From assembly GCA_045598705.1 (NCBI GenBank), contig JAZLMM010000034.1, positions 1 to 64,000 of the forward strand: DNA of 64,000 bases, given 5' to 3'. Source of the stretch: Scatonaster sp045598705 (GTDB lineage: Bacteria; Bacillota; Clostridia; Saccharofermentanales; Saccharofermentanaceae). Position numbers and translations under genes: made by a program. This document shows positions 55,501 to 63,229 of this stretch, in pieces; position 1 is the stretch's first letter, and every line of letters begins with the position of its first letter. The notes beneath the pieces are model-generated. The model did not search any database, was not told where the DNA came from, and worked only from the letters and a program-made list of their open reading frames with translations.

Positions 55501-56898
55501 TAATGAGAATGTATGTGCATCCATATTGAGGTTCTCCGCAAATGTCTGGATGAAAGAGCCACAACCGGATGAACATGCTTCATTCAGCATAATGGAGTCA
55601 ATAACACCATTACGGATCTTCATGCACTTCATATCTTGTCCGCCGATATCGATGATAAAGTCGACATCCGGGCAGAAATACTTCGCCGACTGGAAGTGCG
55701 CCATGGTCTCAATCTCACCAAGATCTACGCCCAGCGCAGCACGAATAATATTCTCACCATATCCGGTTACACAACTATTGGCGATATAAGTCTCCGGTGG
55801 CATCTGTTCGTACAACTGCTTCACAATGTTGACAGCACTTTTTACCGGATTACCTTGATTACTTGCGTAATAAGTATAGACCATCTGACCTTCATCATTG
55901 ATCAGTACGGCCTTGGTAGTCGTACTACCCGCGTCAATACCAAGATAGCAAGGTCCCTTCTGTTTAGCCAATTGATAGAGATCCAGCGTAGCTCTCTGGT
56001 GACGATTGTCGAATGTTTCCTTCTCCTTTTCGTCCGCAAAAAGCGGGGCAATACGCTTGATATCCGGCTCGAATCCTTCTTTCGATGCAAAAGAAGCAAT
56101 CAGATCTTTCAGCTTCACCGGCTCGCCTTTAGCCCCCAGCGCTGCGCCAAGTGCTACATAGATCTGCGCATTATCTGGCATCCAGAAAGACTTGACCTGC
56201 TCTTCCAGTGTGCGCTCGAAAGCCTTACGAAGTTCAGAGTTAAAGAACAGCGGACCGCCGAGGAATGCAATATGTCCGCGAATCGGACGACCACATGCGA
56301 GACCGGCTATCGTCTGATTGACAACAGCTTGGAAAATCGAAGCCGCTAAATCTTCCTTGGCTGCGCCTTCATTAATCAATGGTTGCAAGTCACTCTTGGC
56401 AAATACACCACAGCGGGAAGCAATGGTATAGAGTGTGGTATATGACTTCGCAAGTTCATTGAGTCCATCTGCATCTGTACGAAGGAGTGTCGCCATCTGG
56501 TCGATAAAAGCACCCGTACCACCTGCACAGGTTCCATTCATTCGTTGTTCCGGTACTGGATGCAAATATGTAATCTTGGCATCCTCACCACCAAGTTCGA
56601 TAATTACGTCTGTTTCCGGATGATACTTTGAAATGGCAACGGTTTCCGCAATCACTTCCTGTACGAAATCAAGTCCCAACCATTTGGCAACAGAGAGTCC
56701 ACCTGAACCCGTAATCTGTACACGCGCCTGGAGATCTGGGTATTTCTGATTCACCTCTTCAAAAGCCGCCAGAAGTTCACCAGCGATATCTGAGTGGTGT
56801 CTACGATATTCAGAATATACAACTTTCTCCCCTTCGGTCAGTACTATTTTAATGGTGGTAGACCCGATATCCAGGCCCATGTTCAAAATACTATCCAT
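52501..56898 (-). CDS. giant acyl-CoA dehydratase activase-like fusion protein
   Basis: This 1465-residue protein joins two BcrA/BadF/HgdC-type ATPase modules (MGLDIGSTTIKIVL near 10; LGIDAGSTTTKAVLI near 320) with a DUF2229 region (GIPRALNMYENYPFW near 700) and a C-terminal HgdB/2-hydroxyacyl-CoA dehydratase-like part (LSGRPYHTDPEINHGIP, VTQTGGGCRATNYVAFL). Cluster-binding motifs GTCAGGTGAFIDQM and EACSSGCGSFIQTF are in the two ATPase modules. Such fusions are widespread in Clostridia, with unproven substrate. Activation of a radical dehydratase by ATP-driven electron transfer is known for the separate homologues only. A GAGGAAGTGAG site precedes the ATG, which adjoins the upstream stop. Confidence 0.88.
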   Translation of the reverse strand: MDSILNMGLDIGSTTIKIVLTEGEKVVYSEYRRHHSDIAGELLAAFEEVNQKYPDLQARVQITGSGGLSVAKWLGLDFVQEVIAETVAISKYHPETDVIIELGGEDAKITYLHPVPEQRMNGTCAGGTGAFIDQMATLLRTDADGLNELAKSYTTLYTIASRCGVFAKSDLQPLINEGAAKEDLAASIFQAVVNQTIAGLACGRPIRGHIAFLGGPLFFNSELRKAFERTLEEQVKSFWMPDNAQIYVALGAALGAKGEPVKLKDLIASFASKEGFEPDIKRIAPLFADEKEKETFDNRHQRATLDLYQLAKQKGPCYLGIDAGSTTTKAVLINDEGQMVYTYYASNQGNPVKSAVNIVKQLYEQMPPETYIANSCVTGYGENIIRAALGVDLGEIETMAHFQSAKYFCPDVDFIIDIGGQDMKCMKIRNGVIDSIMLNEACSSGCGSFIQTFAENLNMDAHTFSLEALSAKNPVDLGTRCTVFMNSKVKQAQKEGATVGDISAGLSYSVVRNALYKVIKIRDTQELGKKIVVQGGTFLNDAILRCFELISGREVIRPNVAGLMGAFGAAIIAKNRIPKNQKVSGLLGLEDLNRFDMTTEMTTCPLCTNHCKLTISTFSNGERFISGNRCERGEGKEKSKETLPNLINYKYTRTFRYKPLAKDKAPRGEIGIPRALNMYENYPFWFTLLTELGFSVVLSPRSNHALFEKGMDSIPSESVCYPAKLVHGHIEALIEKGIKTIFYPDVPYEREENPNSGNHFNCPIVASYPEVIRNNLENIQDQGIKYLNPFLPLDNDAALAEQLVIAFADYNVTKDEAVKAVAAGNKEYAEYKADIRRKGQEVIEDLERTGGKGIVLSGRPYHTDPEINHGIPEMINSLGLAVLSEDSVAVPGNLERPIRVIDQWMYHTRLYEAAAYVTTNDNLELVQLTSFGCGLDAVTSDQVQEILEAKGKLYTLLKIDEVSNLGAARIRMRSLKVAMDEREAARADGTLQKREKKNYTITRVPFTEEHKKRHTILAPQMAPIQFEFVEAVFHNHGYKLKILKEATQADIECGLRFVNNDACFPTIIVVGQMINALLTGDVDRDNTTVLVTQTGGGCRATNYVAFLRKALREAGFSDIPVIALSVQQFEKNPGFKATLPFINSALRAICYGDMLQTLLLRVRPYEKVKGSANALYQFWNRCGRLFFNPKEKYDDLSPEYIMAEACKDAPLSDDEKTEVQELLKSLNCGKIGRPSSYKRLIDATIDTFDKFPMLDIPRKPRVGLVGEILVKFQPDANNHAVDVVEQEGCEAVVPGLLDFFLYCTMGPIWAAEHLGRSKKSAWLSERGVNLLQSYRRHIVKKMAQTGKFQLPESIRHMAKKAENVLSCGNNNGEGWFLTAEMIELIESGVPNIICAQPFACLPNHVTGKGMIKELRRQYPESNIIPIDYDPGASEANQLNRIKLMVSTAHYRENMKNQANEKNDEN

Positions 56899-56899
56899 C

Positions 56900-57712
56900 T
56901 CACTCTTCCTTTGTTTTCTTTACATCTTCATTGGTTGTCACTTTCGAAACACCCCTAGATTGCGTAGACTCATCTTTCGACTTCATCTTGAATTTCTTAT
57001 TCTTCAACTGAACCACTTCTGACTTATTCTTCTCTTTCGACTGTTTGCGCTTAAGTTGGCGAAGCTTCTTCTTCTCTTCTTTCTCTTGTATCGCCGCAGA
57101 AGTCTTCTTCATCTCCTGAAGTCTAGACGCCGCCTGCTTGATGAATCGCTTGCGGAAATCATCATGGGCAGAAAGAGACTTACGGAACTCAGGTTCCAAA
57201 CAAAGACACAGCATCTCATCCGGAATACCCAAATGCAGATCAAAAGGCTGACTAAATACATCCTGTGTAGAAAGATGCAAAGTTTCACAAGCCATAACAA
57301 CATTCTTCTCAAAATCCAGAAAATCGCCTTTCAACCCGAGGGACAACGTCAATCCGGTAAAATTAACATGTACATATGGAAGGTTGCGGCTAAATATCAA
57401 GTGCAATGCCAACAACTTCATATAGGATTCCAACGTAATGAATTCTTGATCACAAATCAGAGAAACAGCACCTTTTGGTGCTATCAAAGCGATATCTGAA
57501 TACTCATTTTCGAAGCCTTCCGACCACAAGTAATAGAGTTCACGATAGACTGCCCGAGCCAAATCATCATATTGATTGGTCAAAGGTTTTGCCAGAATAT
57601 CTCCACCAATCTGAAAGATATACTTCAAGTACTCTTCTTCCTGATGAGACGACACGCCGGCCCACTTGAAGTAAGCCGCAATATCTCTGGCATTATAAAG
57701 GTAGTTAATCAT
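56900..57712 (-). CDS. unknown protein with long Lys-rich tail
   Basis: This 270-residue protein is not recognised. About 190 N-terminal residues look globular and helical (YNARDIAAYFKW, LARAVYRELYYLWSEG, MKLLALHLIFSRN). The last 75 residues are highly charged, with runs of Lys and Glu that suggest a coiled coil or nucleic-acid-binding tail. GGGAG lies 5 nt before the ATG. It ends one base before the activase-like gene and is co-transcribed with it and polA. Confidence 0.7.
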   Translation of the reverse strand: MINYLYNARDIAAYFKWAGVSSHQEEEYLKYIFQIGGDILAKPLTNQYDDLARAVYRELYYLWSEGFENEYSDIALIAPKGAVSLICDQEFITLESYMKLLALHLIFSRNLPYVHVNFTGLTLSLGLKGDFLDFEKNVVMACETLHLSTQDVFSQPFDLHLGIPDEMLCLCLEPEFRKSLSAHDDFRKRFIKQAASRLQEMKKTSAAIQEKEEKKKLRQLKRKQSKEKNKSEVVQLKNKKFKMKSKDESTQSRGVSKVTTNEDVKKTKEE

Positions 57713-57770
57713 ATTTGCTCCCGTAATTCTTCAATTTCGTGAATAAATATTATACCACAAAAGATATGAA

Positions 57771-58643
57771 TTAGTACGGGTCACGTTTTGCAGCCACTGC
57801 AATTGTCACGGCAAATGAAGAAACGATCAGAATGACGACAGCGCCAATCGTACAGAAATAGTCCATAGCACTTAATCTTTGTGCGGTAAGAATCGAATTC
57901 ATCGTCGAAGAAATAGCGAAGTACTTCAATGGATTCACCCAATGCGACAAGAATACGAAAAACAAATCGAACATGCCACTTGCAAACAGGCAACTTAGCA
58001 CAACCGAAAGTGCACTGGCTCGACGTACAAATGCGACCATATATGAGAAAACGATGTAAAACATTGAGAAAATGAAGACAAGAATGAAGTTCTCCAGCAA
58101 AATATGTATTGAACTCTTGTTAAATGAATGGCAGAACAGAACAGTAAAACCCAGCGAAATGAGATAACTGACAACTTCCAGAATGAAGCAAGCAAGAATC
58201 AACGAGGAAATTTCGCCACAAGCTATCGATACAGCGGAAGCATTAAGTGAGAATCGATTGATATGGAAACGAGATTTAAATTCAGATCCGACAAATAGTG
58301 CCGTCAACATAGCAAACAGAAAGAACACTCCGTTTTCATAATATTGCATGCGAAGAACTCCGTCAAAGCTATTCGACATCTTAAACATTTCTATCACGCG
58401 ACTAATTGAACTGCCCACTTCAAGTTCTAAGATAGAGTCTTCATCCTCGTTCGCCTGATTTAAATCTTCGAAATCCTCATACGCGGACTCAATATAATCG
58501 GAGAATAAGCCATATGGATCATCAACACACAATTTGACTTCTACTGCTGTCAGCAAAGAGAAAAACAACAGAATCAACGAAATGACAACAAAAAACCTAG
58601 ATCGAATTAGACGATAGAAATTGATTTTCAGTTCTTGAATCAT
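57771..58643 (-). CDS. ABC-2-like membrane protein without ATPase partner
   Basis: This protein of about 290 residues starts MIQELKINFYRLIRSRFF, typical of ABC-2 permeases, with a first helix, an acidic extracytoplasmic loop (about 45-95) and five further helices. GGAGG lies 11 nt before the ATG at 58643; the frame extends to 58682. No ABC ATPase gene is nearby, so partner and substrate are unknown. Confidence 0.7.
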   Translation of the reverse strand: MIQELKINFYRLIRSRFFVVISLILLFFSLLTAVEVKLCVDDPYGLFSDYIESAYEDFEDLNQANEDEDSILELEVGSSISRVIEMFKMSNSFDGVLRMQYYENGVFFLFAMLTALFVGSEFKSRFHINRFSLNASAVSIACGEISSLILACFILEVVSYLISLGFTVLFCHSFNKSSIHILLENFILVFIFSMFYIVFSYMVAFVRRASALSVVLSCLFASGMFDLFFVFLSHWVNPLKYFAISSTMNSILTAQRLSAMDYFCTIGAVVILIVSSFAVTIAVAAKRDPY

Positions 58644-58716
58644 AAGTTGACTAGCCTCCACACAACAACCATTATAAGACAAAAAACTCGCAATGTACTA
58701 AGAAATGTTAAAGAAA

Positions 58717-58744
58717 ACGGCCCTTGCTAGTCAGCAAGGACCGT
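58717..58744 (-). terminator. terminator after the 88-residue protein gene
   Basis: ACGGTCCTTGCT and AGCAAGGGCCGT pair over 12 positions with a 4-nt loop, followed by TTTTCTT on the minus strand. It ends the 58800-59066 unit. Confidence 0.85.
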
Positions 58745-58799
58745 GGTGTAATCAATGTAAAATGTCAAGTGGCAAGTTCTTGACACTTTCGAATGAAGA

Positions 58800-59066
58800 T
58801 TAGCCGATGTTATCGACATCCTCAACAGAACCAAAAAGATTCAGTCTGAATAAGAGAGATTCATCTTCCTGGTTAGAGCAGTAAATCTTTGCGCTTACGA
58901 GCTTACCGCCCTCGATCAGCTTCATCAGACCTGTGATCTGGCTAAGCTTACTCTTGAGATTGAACTTGTCACCCTCATCAGTAATGAGCATAACATCACC
59001 TTTGCAAGAATCCAGAGCCTGCATAAACTGGTGAACATCTACGTTATTCATGTTAAAAGCTTTCAT
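58800..59066 (-). CDS. small soluble protein of unknown function
   Basis: This 88-residue protein starts MKAFNMNNVDVHQFMQAL and contains DVMLITDEGDKFNLKSKL. Similar small proteins occur across Clostridia, sometimes wrongly labelled polyA polymerase; the function is unknown. A strong GAGGTAG ribosome binding site, a near-consensus promoter and a strong terminator show an independent, well-expressed unit. Confidence 0.75.
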   Translation of the reverse strand: MKAFNMNNVDVHQFMQALDSCKGDVMLITDEGDKFNLKSKLSQITGLMKLIEGGKLVSAKIYCSNQEDESLLFRLNLFGSVEDVDNIG

Positions 59067-59112
59067 GGTGACTACCTCCTTGATTTACAGTAAATTTCTT
59101 TTCCTTTTCTGT

Positions 59113-59138
59113 TTGCAAGGCTTATCCGTACCTTGCAA
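59113..59138 (-). promoter_or_regulatory. leader hairpin of the 88-residue protein gene
   Basis: TTGCAAGG (59113-59120) and CCTTGCAA (59131-59138) are perfect 8-nt inverted arms with a 10-nt spacer, placed just after the predicted transcript start. It may be a 5' stabilising stem or an operator. Confidence 0.5.
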
Positions 59139-59142
59139 GCAC

Positions 59143-59171
59143 AGTATATCGTTACGCACAGATAGTGTCAA
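59143..59171 (-). promoter_or_regulatory. near-consensus promoter of the 88-residue protein gene
   Basis: TTGACA (59166-59171) and TATACT (59143-59148) are exactly 17 nt apart on the minus strand. The leader to the ATG at 59066 is about 70 nt. Confidence 0.82.
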
Positions 59172-59265
59172 TGAATTAGTTGTAGACATTGCACATACAA
59201 ACTTACATTTATCTATGCACCTTGCACAATTCATATTTGTATATATTCACAACGAGTAAATAAGT

Positions 59266-59775
59266 TCAGATTCGTTCAAACGTCCAGATATCAAAGCTTA
59301 CGCCCTTTTTCGAGTTGATCGTTTCGCTACGTTCCGTCCATGTCCACTCGCCAGTTAAGAACAAGTTCGGGAAATACGCATCTGCTTCGAAGCTTCGGTG
59401 AATTCTCGTCACAATGCAACGATCACAATACGGCAGGAATTGTTCATAGATTTGTGCACCACCAATGATAAAATATGTCTCATTCGGGTTCTGCTTCGTA
59501 TAGTCAAGTACTTCATCAACACCGTGCATAATTTCAGCGTTCTCTACGGAAAGAGTCAAATCGCGAGTTAGGATAATGTTTGGTCTTCCAGGAAGCACTC
59601 TTCTTCCAGGAAAGGTGTCTAACGTCTTTCTTCCATAGATTACTGGATGGCCCAATGTTTTTGCTTTGAAGTTTAGGTTCAAATCTTCTGGAATACTAAT
59701 CAGAAGTTGCCCTTTATTCCCAATGGCCCAATTCTCATCTACTGCAACGATGGCGCAAATACTCATATCATTCAC
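59266..59775 (-). CDS. folA: dihydrofolate reductase
   Basis: This enzyme reduces dihydrofolate with NADPH. The motifs VDENWAIGNKGQLL, GHPVIYGRKTLDTFPGR and YFIIGGAQIYEQFL match DHFR. It has 169 residues. It stands alone between the xylanase terminator and the small-protein promoter; no thyA is adjacent. Confidence 0.94.
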   Translation of the reverse strand: MNDMSICAIVAVDENWAIGNKGQLLISIPEDLNLNFKAKTLGHPVIYGRKTLDTFPGRRVLPGRPNIILTRDLTLSVENAEIMHGVDEVLDYTKQNPNETYFIIGGAQIYEQFLPYCDRCIVTRIHRSFEADAYFPNLFLTGEWTWTERSETINSKKGVSFDIWTFERI

Positions 59776-59840
59776 CTGATTTCATGTTTATGTATTGAAC
59801 TCCTTCAAACATCGATAGTATATCATATCGAAGAAGTTTT

Positions 59841-59873
59841 AAAAAAGGAGCCGTCTTTCAGACGGCCCCCTCC
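59841..59873 (-). terminator. terminator of the xylanase gene
   Basis: GGAGCCGTC (59847-59855) pairs with GACGGCCCC-type sequence (59861-59870) around TTTCA. Six T follow on the minus strand. It lies about 25 nt after the xylanase stop. Confidence 0.85.
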
Positions 59874-59896
59874 TACTGTTCTTTACTATCTAGTAC

Positions 59897-61993
59897 TTAG
59901 CCAACAACTTCGATAGAAATATCATCCAAATAGAAGTCTTCTGTGTTATCGAATGTCTCCCAGTAGAATGTGAGCGCTGTCAAATCATCCGGCACCACAG
60001 TCGCGCCAGCCGTACAGTTCCAGCTGGTTGTAGTCATATCTAATTCACCAGATACCACTACCCAATCGTGACTGCTGGTATCCACTTCCTCGATATGTGG
60101 CCACAAATCCGTAATATCTGCAGAGAAAGAAACGACATCAGAATTACTCTTCACTGCAAATGTATACTTAATCTTCTTACCCATGTAACGAGTCACATCA
60201 ATAGAATATCCATCCCATGTCTCTGTTGCACCAGTAACACTAAGGCATTTTGATCCACCATTCGCACCAGAATCTATGACTTGTAACGTAACAGCAGAAC
60301 GCGGTTTTCCGCCAAACTTATCATCTTCGTAATCTTCCTTGAAAGGATCTGTATCCTTCGGAGGTTCCTTATAGTCAGCCGGCTTCTCAATCGTTCCACC
60401 CTTCTTCGCATTCACAACACCCTGGAATGCAAGCTTGGCAGAAAGGTCACCATTGAAAAGAACCGGTGTCTGTTCACGTCTCCAAGAACCAGCATCAGTC
60501 AAGCCCCAGATTGTAACACTCTCAATCTTGTATCCTTCATTCTTGAGTGCAAGAAGCTTCTCAAAGAGAGCCTGATAATATACACCCTGCTCATATTCAG
60601 CATTAGAAGCTGGTGCATTCACATCCAGCTCAGTGACATGGATTACAACACCCAACTCATCCGCATACTTCTTCAAAGCATCTGCATACTTCTCAACACC
60701 AGCGTCAGCAATCGTGATATGAGACTGAAGACCCATACCATCGATGTTTCCAGCTTCAGCAATTGGTTTCAGCACTTCGATAATCTTCGCCTGTTTCTTC
60801 GGATAGTATTCATTGTAATCGTTATAGAACAACTTGATATCTGCCGGTGCGTACTTTCTTGCATATTCGAAAGCATACTGCAGGAAATCATCACCGATTG
60901 TCTGTGTCCAGTAACTTTCACGGAGATTGTACTGGTCATCTACGCACTCATTTGCAACATCAAATGCATAGAACAGACCCGGATAATTTGCATTGATATA
61001 TTCAAACACACCCTTAATGTAATTCTCCATACGCTTGAGCATCAGCTCACGAGAAGCGAGCTGTCCCTTCGCATCATAGCCCTCATAGAAGAACCAATCC
61101 GGAGTCTGGGAGTGCCATACAAGTGTATGGCCACGCATCTTGATTCCATTATCCTTCGCATAATCGAGGATGGACTTACACTTGCTGAAGTCCAAAGCCG
61201 GGCACTCATTATACTTGGCCGGATCAGCCAAAGTTGTCTGCGCATCCAGAATATTCTCAGGCTTCATCTCATTCTCGCATGTGAATGAATTGAATTCCTG
61301 AAGAAGAAGTTTTCTCGGCTCTTCCACATCGTTCGTGATCATCGTCTCCGGAACGCAACAACCAATCAAGAAATCATCTTTGTAGAGATCCTTGAGTGAT
61401 TCGTAAGAAGATGTATCAACCAGTTCAACTTTTCCAACATTACTTGGATCGAAGTACTCGCCTTCAACATTGATGTACATATAGTCAACCCAGAAATCGG
61501 AAGAATCTCCACTCTCGATATAGACAATTACATTTGTAGCCGTCTCCGGTATTGGTGTGGATCCAGTACCTTCCACGTATTTATCTTTGCAGCCTGTAAT
61601 GTGGAACAGGTTTGTGTAGGTCGTGCTACCCAAAGAATCAAATTGCAAGGAAATGGTTACGTCTCCACCGTCAGACTTAACCTTAGTCTTGATATTAATA
61701 GTATTTCCGATGAAGAACTCACACGGGAAATTTACACCATTCCAATTCTCCATACGGTTTGCACAATGCAGAACTTTGCCGTTCTCTGCATCCTCAACTG
61801 TCAGTTGAACATTGTCACCACGCTGCTCATACTGTACCTGATCGCCACCAATGTCTTCGTTAATCGATGGCACTCCCCCCGTTGACTCTTGCGAAGCAGA
61901 AGATTCACTCGATTTCTTCTTACATCCCGCAAAGGCCATGGTGGCAAGCATGGCTAACGCTAATACCAGCGCGCCAAATCTTTGCTTCTTCAT
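59897..61993 (-). CDS. GH10 endo-1,4-beta-xylanase lipoprotein with two CBM-like domains
   Basis: This secreted, lipid-anchored enzyme cleaves xylan. The signal peptide ends in a lipobox (TMAFAGC, Cys24), then a Ser-rich linker. A CBM_4_9-like beta-sandwich spans about 55-180. The GH10 barrel spans about 200-530, with acid/base Glu in FDVANECVDD (Glu349) and nucleophile Glu in HVTELDVNA (Glu455). WHSQTPDW and GLQSHI are also typical. A second CBM_4_9-like domain ends the protein (about 550-698). GGAGG lies 8 nt before the ATG at 61993; the frame extends to 62008. It is monocistronic, with a LacI-type palindrome upstream. Confidence 0.94.
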   Translation of the reverse strand: MKKQRFGALVLALAMLATMAFAGCKKKSSESSASQESTGGVPSINEDIGGDQVQYEQRGDNVQLTVEDAENGKVLHCANRMENWNGVNFPCEFFIGNTINIKTKVKSDGGDVTISLQFDSLGSTTYTNLFHITGCKDKYVEGTGSTPIPETATNVIVYIESGDSSDFWVDYMYINVEGEYFDPSNVGKVELVDTSSYESLKDLYKDDFLIGCCVPETMITNDVEEPRKLLLQEFNSFTCENEMKPENILDAQTTLADPAKYNECPALDFSKCKSILDYAKDNGIKMRGHTLVWHSQTPDWFFYEGYDAKGQLASRELMLKRMENYIKGVFEYINANYPGLFYAFDVANECVDDQYNLRESYWTQTIGDDFLQYAFEYARKYAPADIKLFYNDYNEYYPKKQAKIIEVLKPIAEAGNIDGMGLQSHITIADAGVEKYADALKKYADELGVVIHVTELDVNAPASNAEYEQGVYYQALFEKLLALKNEGYKIESVTIWGLTDAGSWRREQTPVLFNGDLSAKLAFQGVVNAKKGGTIEKPADYKEPPKDTDPFKEDYEDDKFGGKPRSAVTLQVIDSGANGGSKCLSVTGATETWDGYSIDVTRYMGKKIKYTFAVKSNSDVVSFSADITDLWPHIEEVDTSSHDWVVVSGELDMTTTSWNCTAGATVVPDDLTALTFYWETFDNTEDFYLDDISIEVVG

Positions 61994-62048
61994 ATTTTCA
62001 ACCTCCATCTTTCTGCGTACCTAACGGTCGCAAATACATTCGCTTTTC

Positions 62049-62077
62049 ATATTAAACGAAAGATGAAGTAACTTCAA
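62049..62077 (-). promoter_or_regulatory. promoter of the xylanase gene
   Basis: TTGAAG (62072-62077) and TAATAT (62049-62054) are 17 nt apart on the minus strand. A 13-bp palindrome TGAAGTAACTTCA (62064-62076) overlaps the -35 and spacer and could be a further operator. Confidence 0.6.
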
Positions 62078-62084
62078 TACGAAA

Positions 62085-62100
62085 TCGAAATCGATTTCGA
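62085..62100. promoter_or_regulatory. 16-bp perfect palindrome upstream of the xylanase
   Basis: TCGAAATCGATTTCGA is a perfect palindrome with a central CG step, typical of LacI-family operators. It lies 8 bp upstream of the -35 element. An extra half-site (CGAAAT at 62080-62085) precedes it. A 15/16 match occurs upstream of the DUF4867-like gene (18061-18075). Confidence 0.65.
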
Positions 62101-62118
62101 GAACTCGATTGAGTTAAA

Positions 62119-62892
62119 TCAAGAAACGTGGTGAACATCCAACTGTGGGAAAGGAATGGCAATCTCGTTCTCACGAAGTTTCTTATCGACTAGTTGCAGA
62201 ACTCTTCTTCTCATTGTCATACGATTCGTCGGGGCACAGAATACGCGCAATCGATAGAGAATATCTGAATCCTCATACTCGTGAATGCCGAGAAATTCTG
62301 TTTTCTCGCATTCCCTCCAACTTGAAACTTCTTTAACGATTTCGTCAAAGACACGGCGAACTTTGACCGGATCTTCTTGATAGGACAACGGGAAATCAAG
62401 CAACACCACATTGCTCACCACTTTCACCTTATCGATATTTCGATTACAGATCCGTACTTCATACCCGTCATCCGAATTCTGGATACGCGTTGATTTCAGC
62501 GTCAGGCTGGTTACTTTTCCAATATAGTCACCAATTTCTATCACATCGCCGACATGATAGAAATTCTCACTGATAATGTTGATACCCATGATAATATCTT
62601 TGAGTGCGTCTTGTAGCGCAAGACCTACAATTACACTGACAATACCAAGTCCGGCAATAGCAGACGTGACATTAATGCCATTAATCTGAAGGATCAGAAG
62701 AATACAGCAGATTGCAATCGAGTACTTCAGAAAATTAAGAATCAATACGGCAAAAGCATCCTGTCTGTCATTCTTACCCAGCAACCGCCGCACAAACTTC
62801 TTCACAACCATCCAGATTGCAAGTGCAATGACTAAAGCTGCTACACACAAATACGGTTTCGGCGACAGGCACCAATTTACAATTAAATCCAT
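62119..62892 (-). CDS. MscS-family mechanosensitive ion channel
   Basis: This small-conductance channel-type protein of 257 residues has three hydrophobic helices. The third, pore-lining helix (GLGIVSVIVGLALQDAL) is followed by KDIIMGINIISENFYHVGDVIEIG, the MscS beta-domain signature. It would release solutes on hypo-osmotic shock. A TATAAT at 62925-62930 may drive it. The terminator of tRNA-Pro lies just upstream. Confidence 0.92.
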   Translation of the reverse strand: MDLIVNWCLSPKPYLCVAALVIALAIWMVVKKFVRRLLGKNDRQDAFAVLILNFLKYSIAICCILLILQINGINVTSAIAGLGIVSVIVGLALQDALKDIIMGINIISENFYHVGDVIEIGDYIGKVTSLTLKSTRIQNSDDGYEVRICNRNIDKVKVVSNVVLLDFPLSYQEDPVKVRRVFDEIVKEVSSWRECEKTEFLGIHEYEDSDILYRLRVFCAPTNRMTMRRRVLQLVDKKLRENEIAIPFPQLDVHHVS

Positions 62893-62947
62893 AAACTAGC
62901 CTCACTTACTTGAAACTGCTTCTCATTATACGGGAATTACAAAGAAA

Positions 62948-62981
62948 GAAAAAGCATCTACAGAAAATCTGCAGATGCTTC
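62948..62981 (-). terminator. terminator of tRNA-Pro
   Basis: AAGCATCTGCAG and CTGTAGATGCTT pair with one GU, and a TTTTTCTTTC tail follows on the minus strand, 7 nt after the tRNA. Confidence 0.85.
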
Positions 62982-62987
62982 TGTTCT

Positions 62988-63062
62988 GGTCGGAGTGGCG
63001 AGACTCGAACTCGCGGCCTCTTGCTCCCGAAGCAAGCACTCTACCACCTGAGCCACACCCCG
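62988..63062 (-). tRNA. tRNA-Pro (anticodon CGG), CCA encoded
   Basis: Acceptor CGGGGTG/CACTCCG, D-arm TGGCTCAGGTGGTAGAG, anticodon stem CTTGC/GCAAG around the loop TTCGGGA (anticodon CGG), and T-arm GAGTTCGAGTCTC fold well. The CCA is encoded at 62988-62990. Confidence 0.97.
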
Positions 63063-63076
63063 TCGCGAACCACTAA

Positions 63077-63105
63077 ATAATACGACTAATAAGTATCTAT
63101 GTCAA
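63077..63105 (-). promoter_or_regulatory. promoter of tRNA-Pro
   Basis: TTGACA (63100-63105), a 17-nt spacer and TATTAT (63077-63082) give a near-consensus promoter 15 nt upstream of the tRNA. Confidence 0.85.
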
Positions 63106-63155
63106 CTGGATTTTCAAGTTCTCCATCAGATTTACATCATTAATGCAACAAAGTA

Positions 63156-63184
63156 TTGATTTTCCTCGTCTTCTCTTATAGTAT
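63156..63184 (+). promoter_or_regulatory. promoter of the C-terminal lipoprotein gene
   Basis: TTGATT (63156-63161) and TAGTAT (63179-63184) are 17 nt apart. The leader to the ATG at 63230 is about 40 nt and contains GAGGG. Confidence 0.55.
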
Positions 63185-63229
63185 CGAGTTATATGCGAAA
63201 CTAAATTAGTATGAAATGAGGGCTAGATT

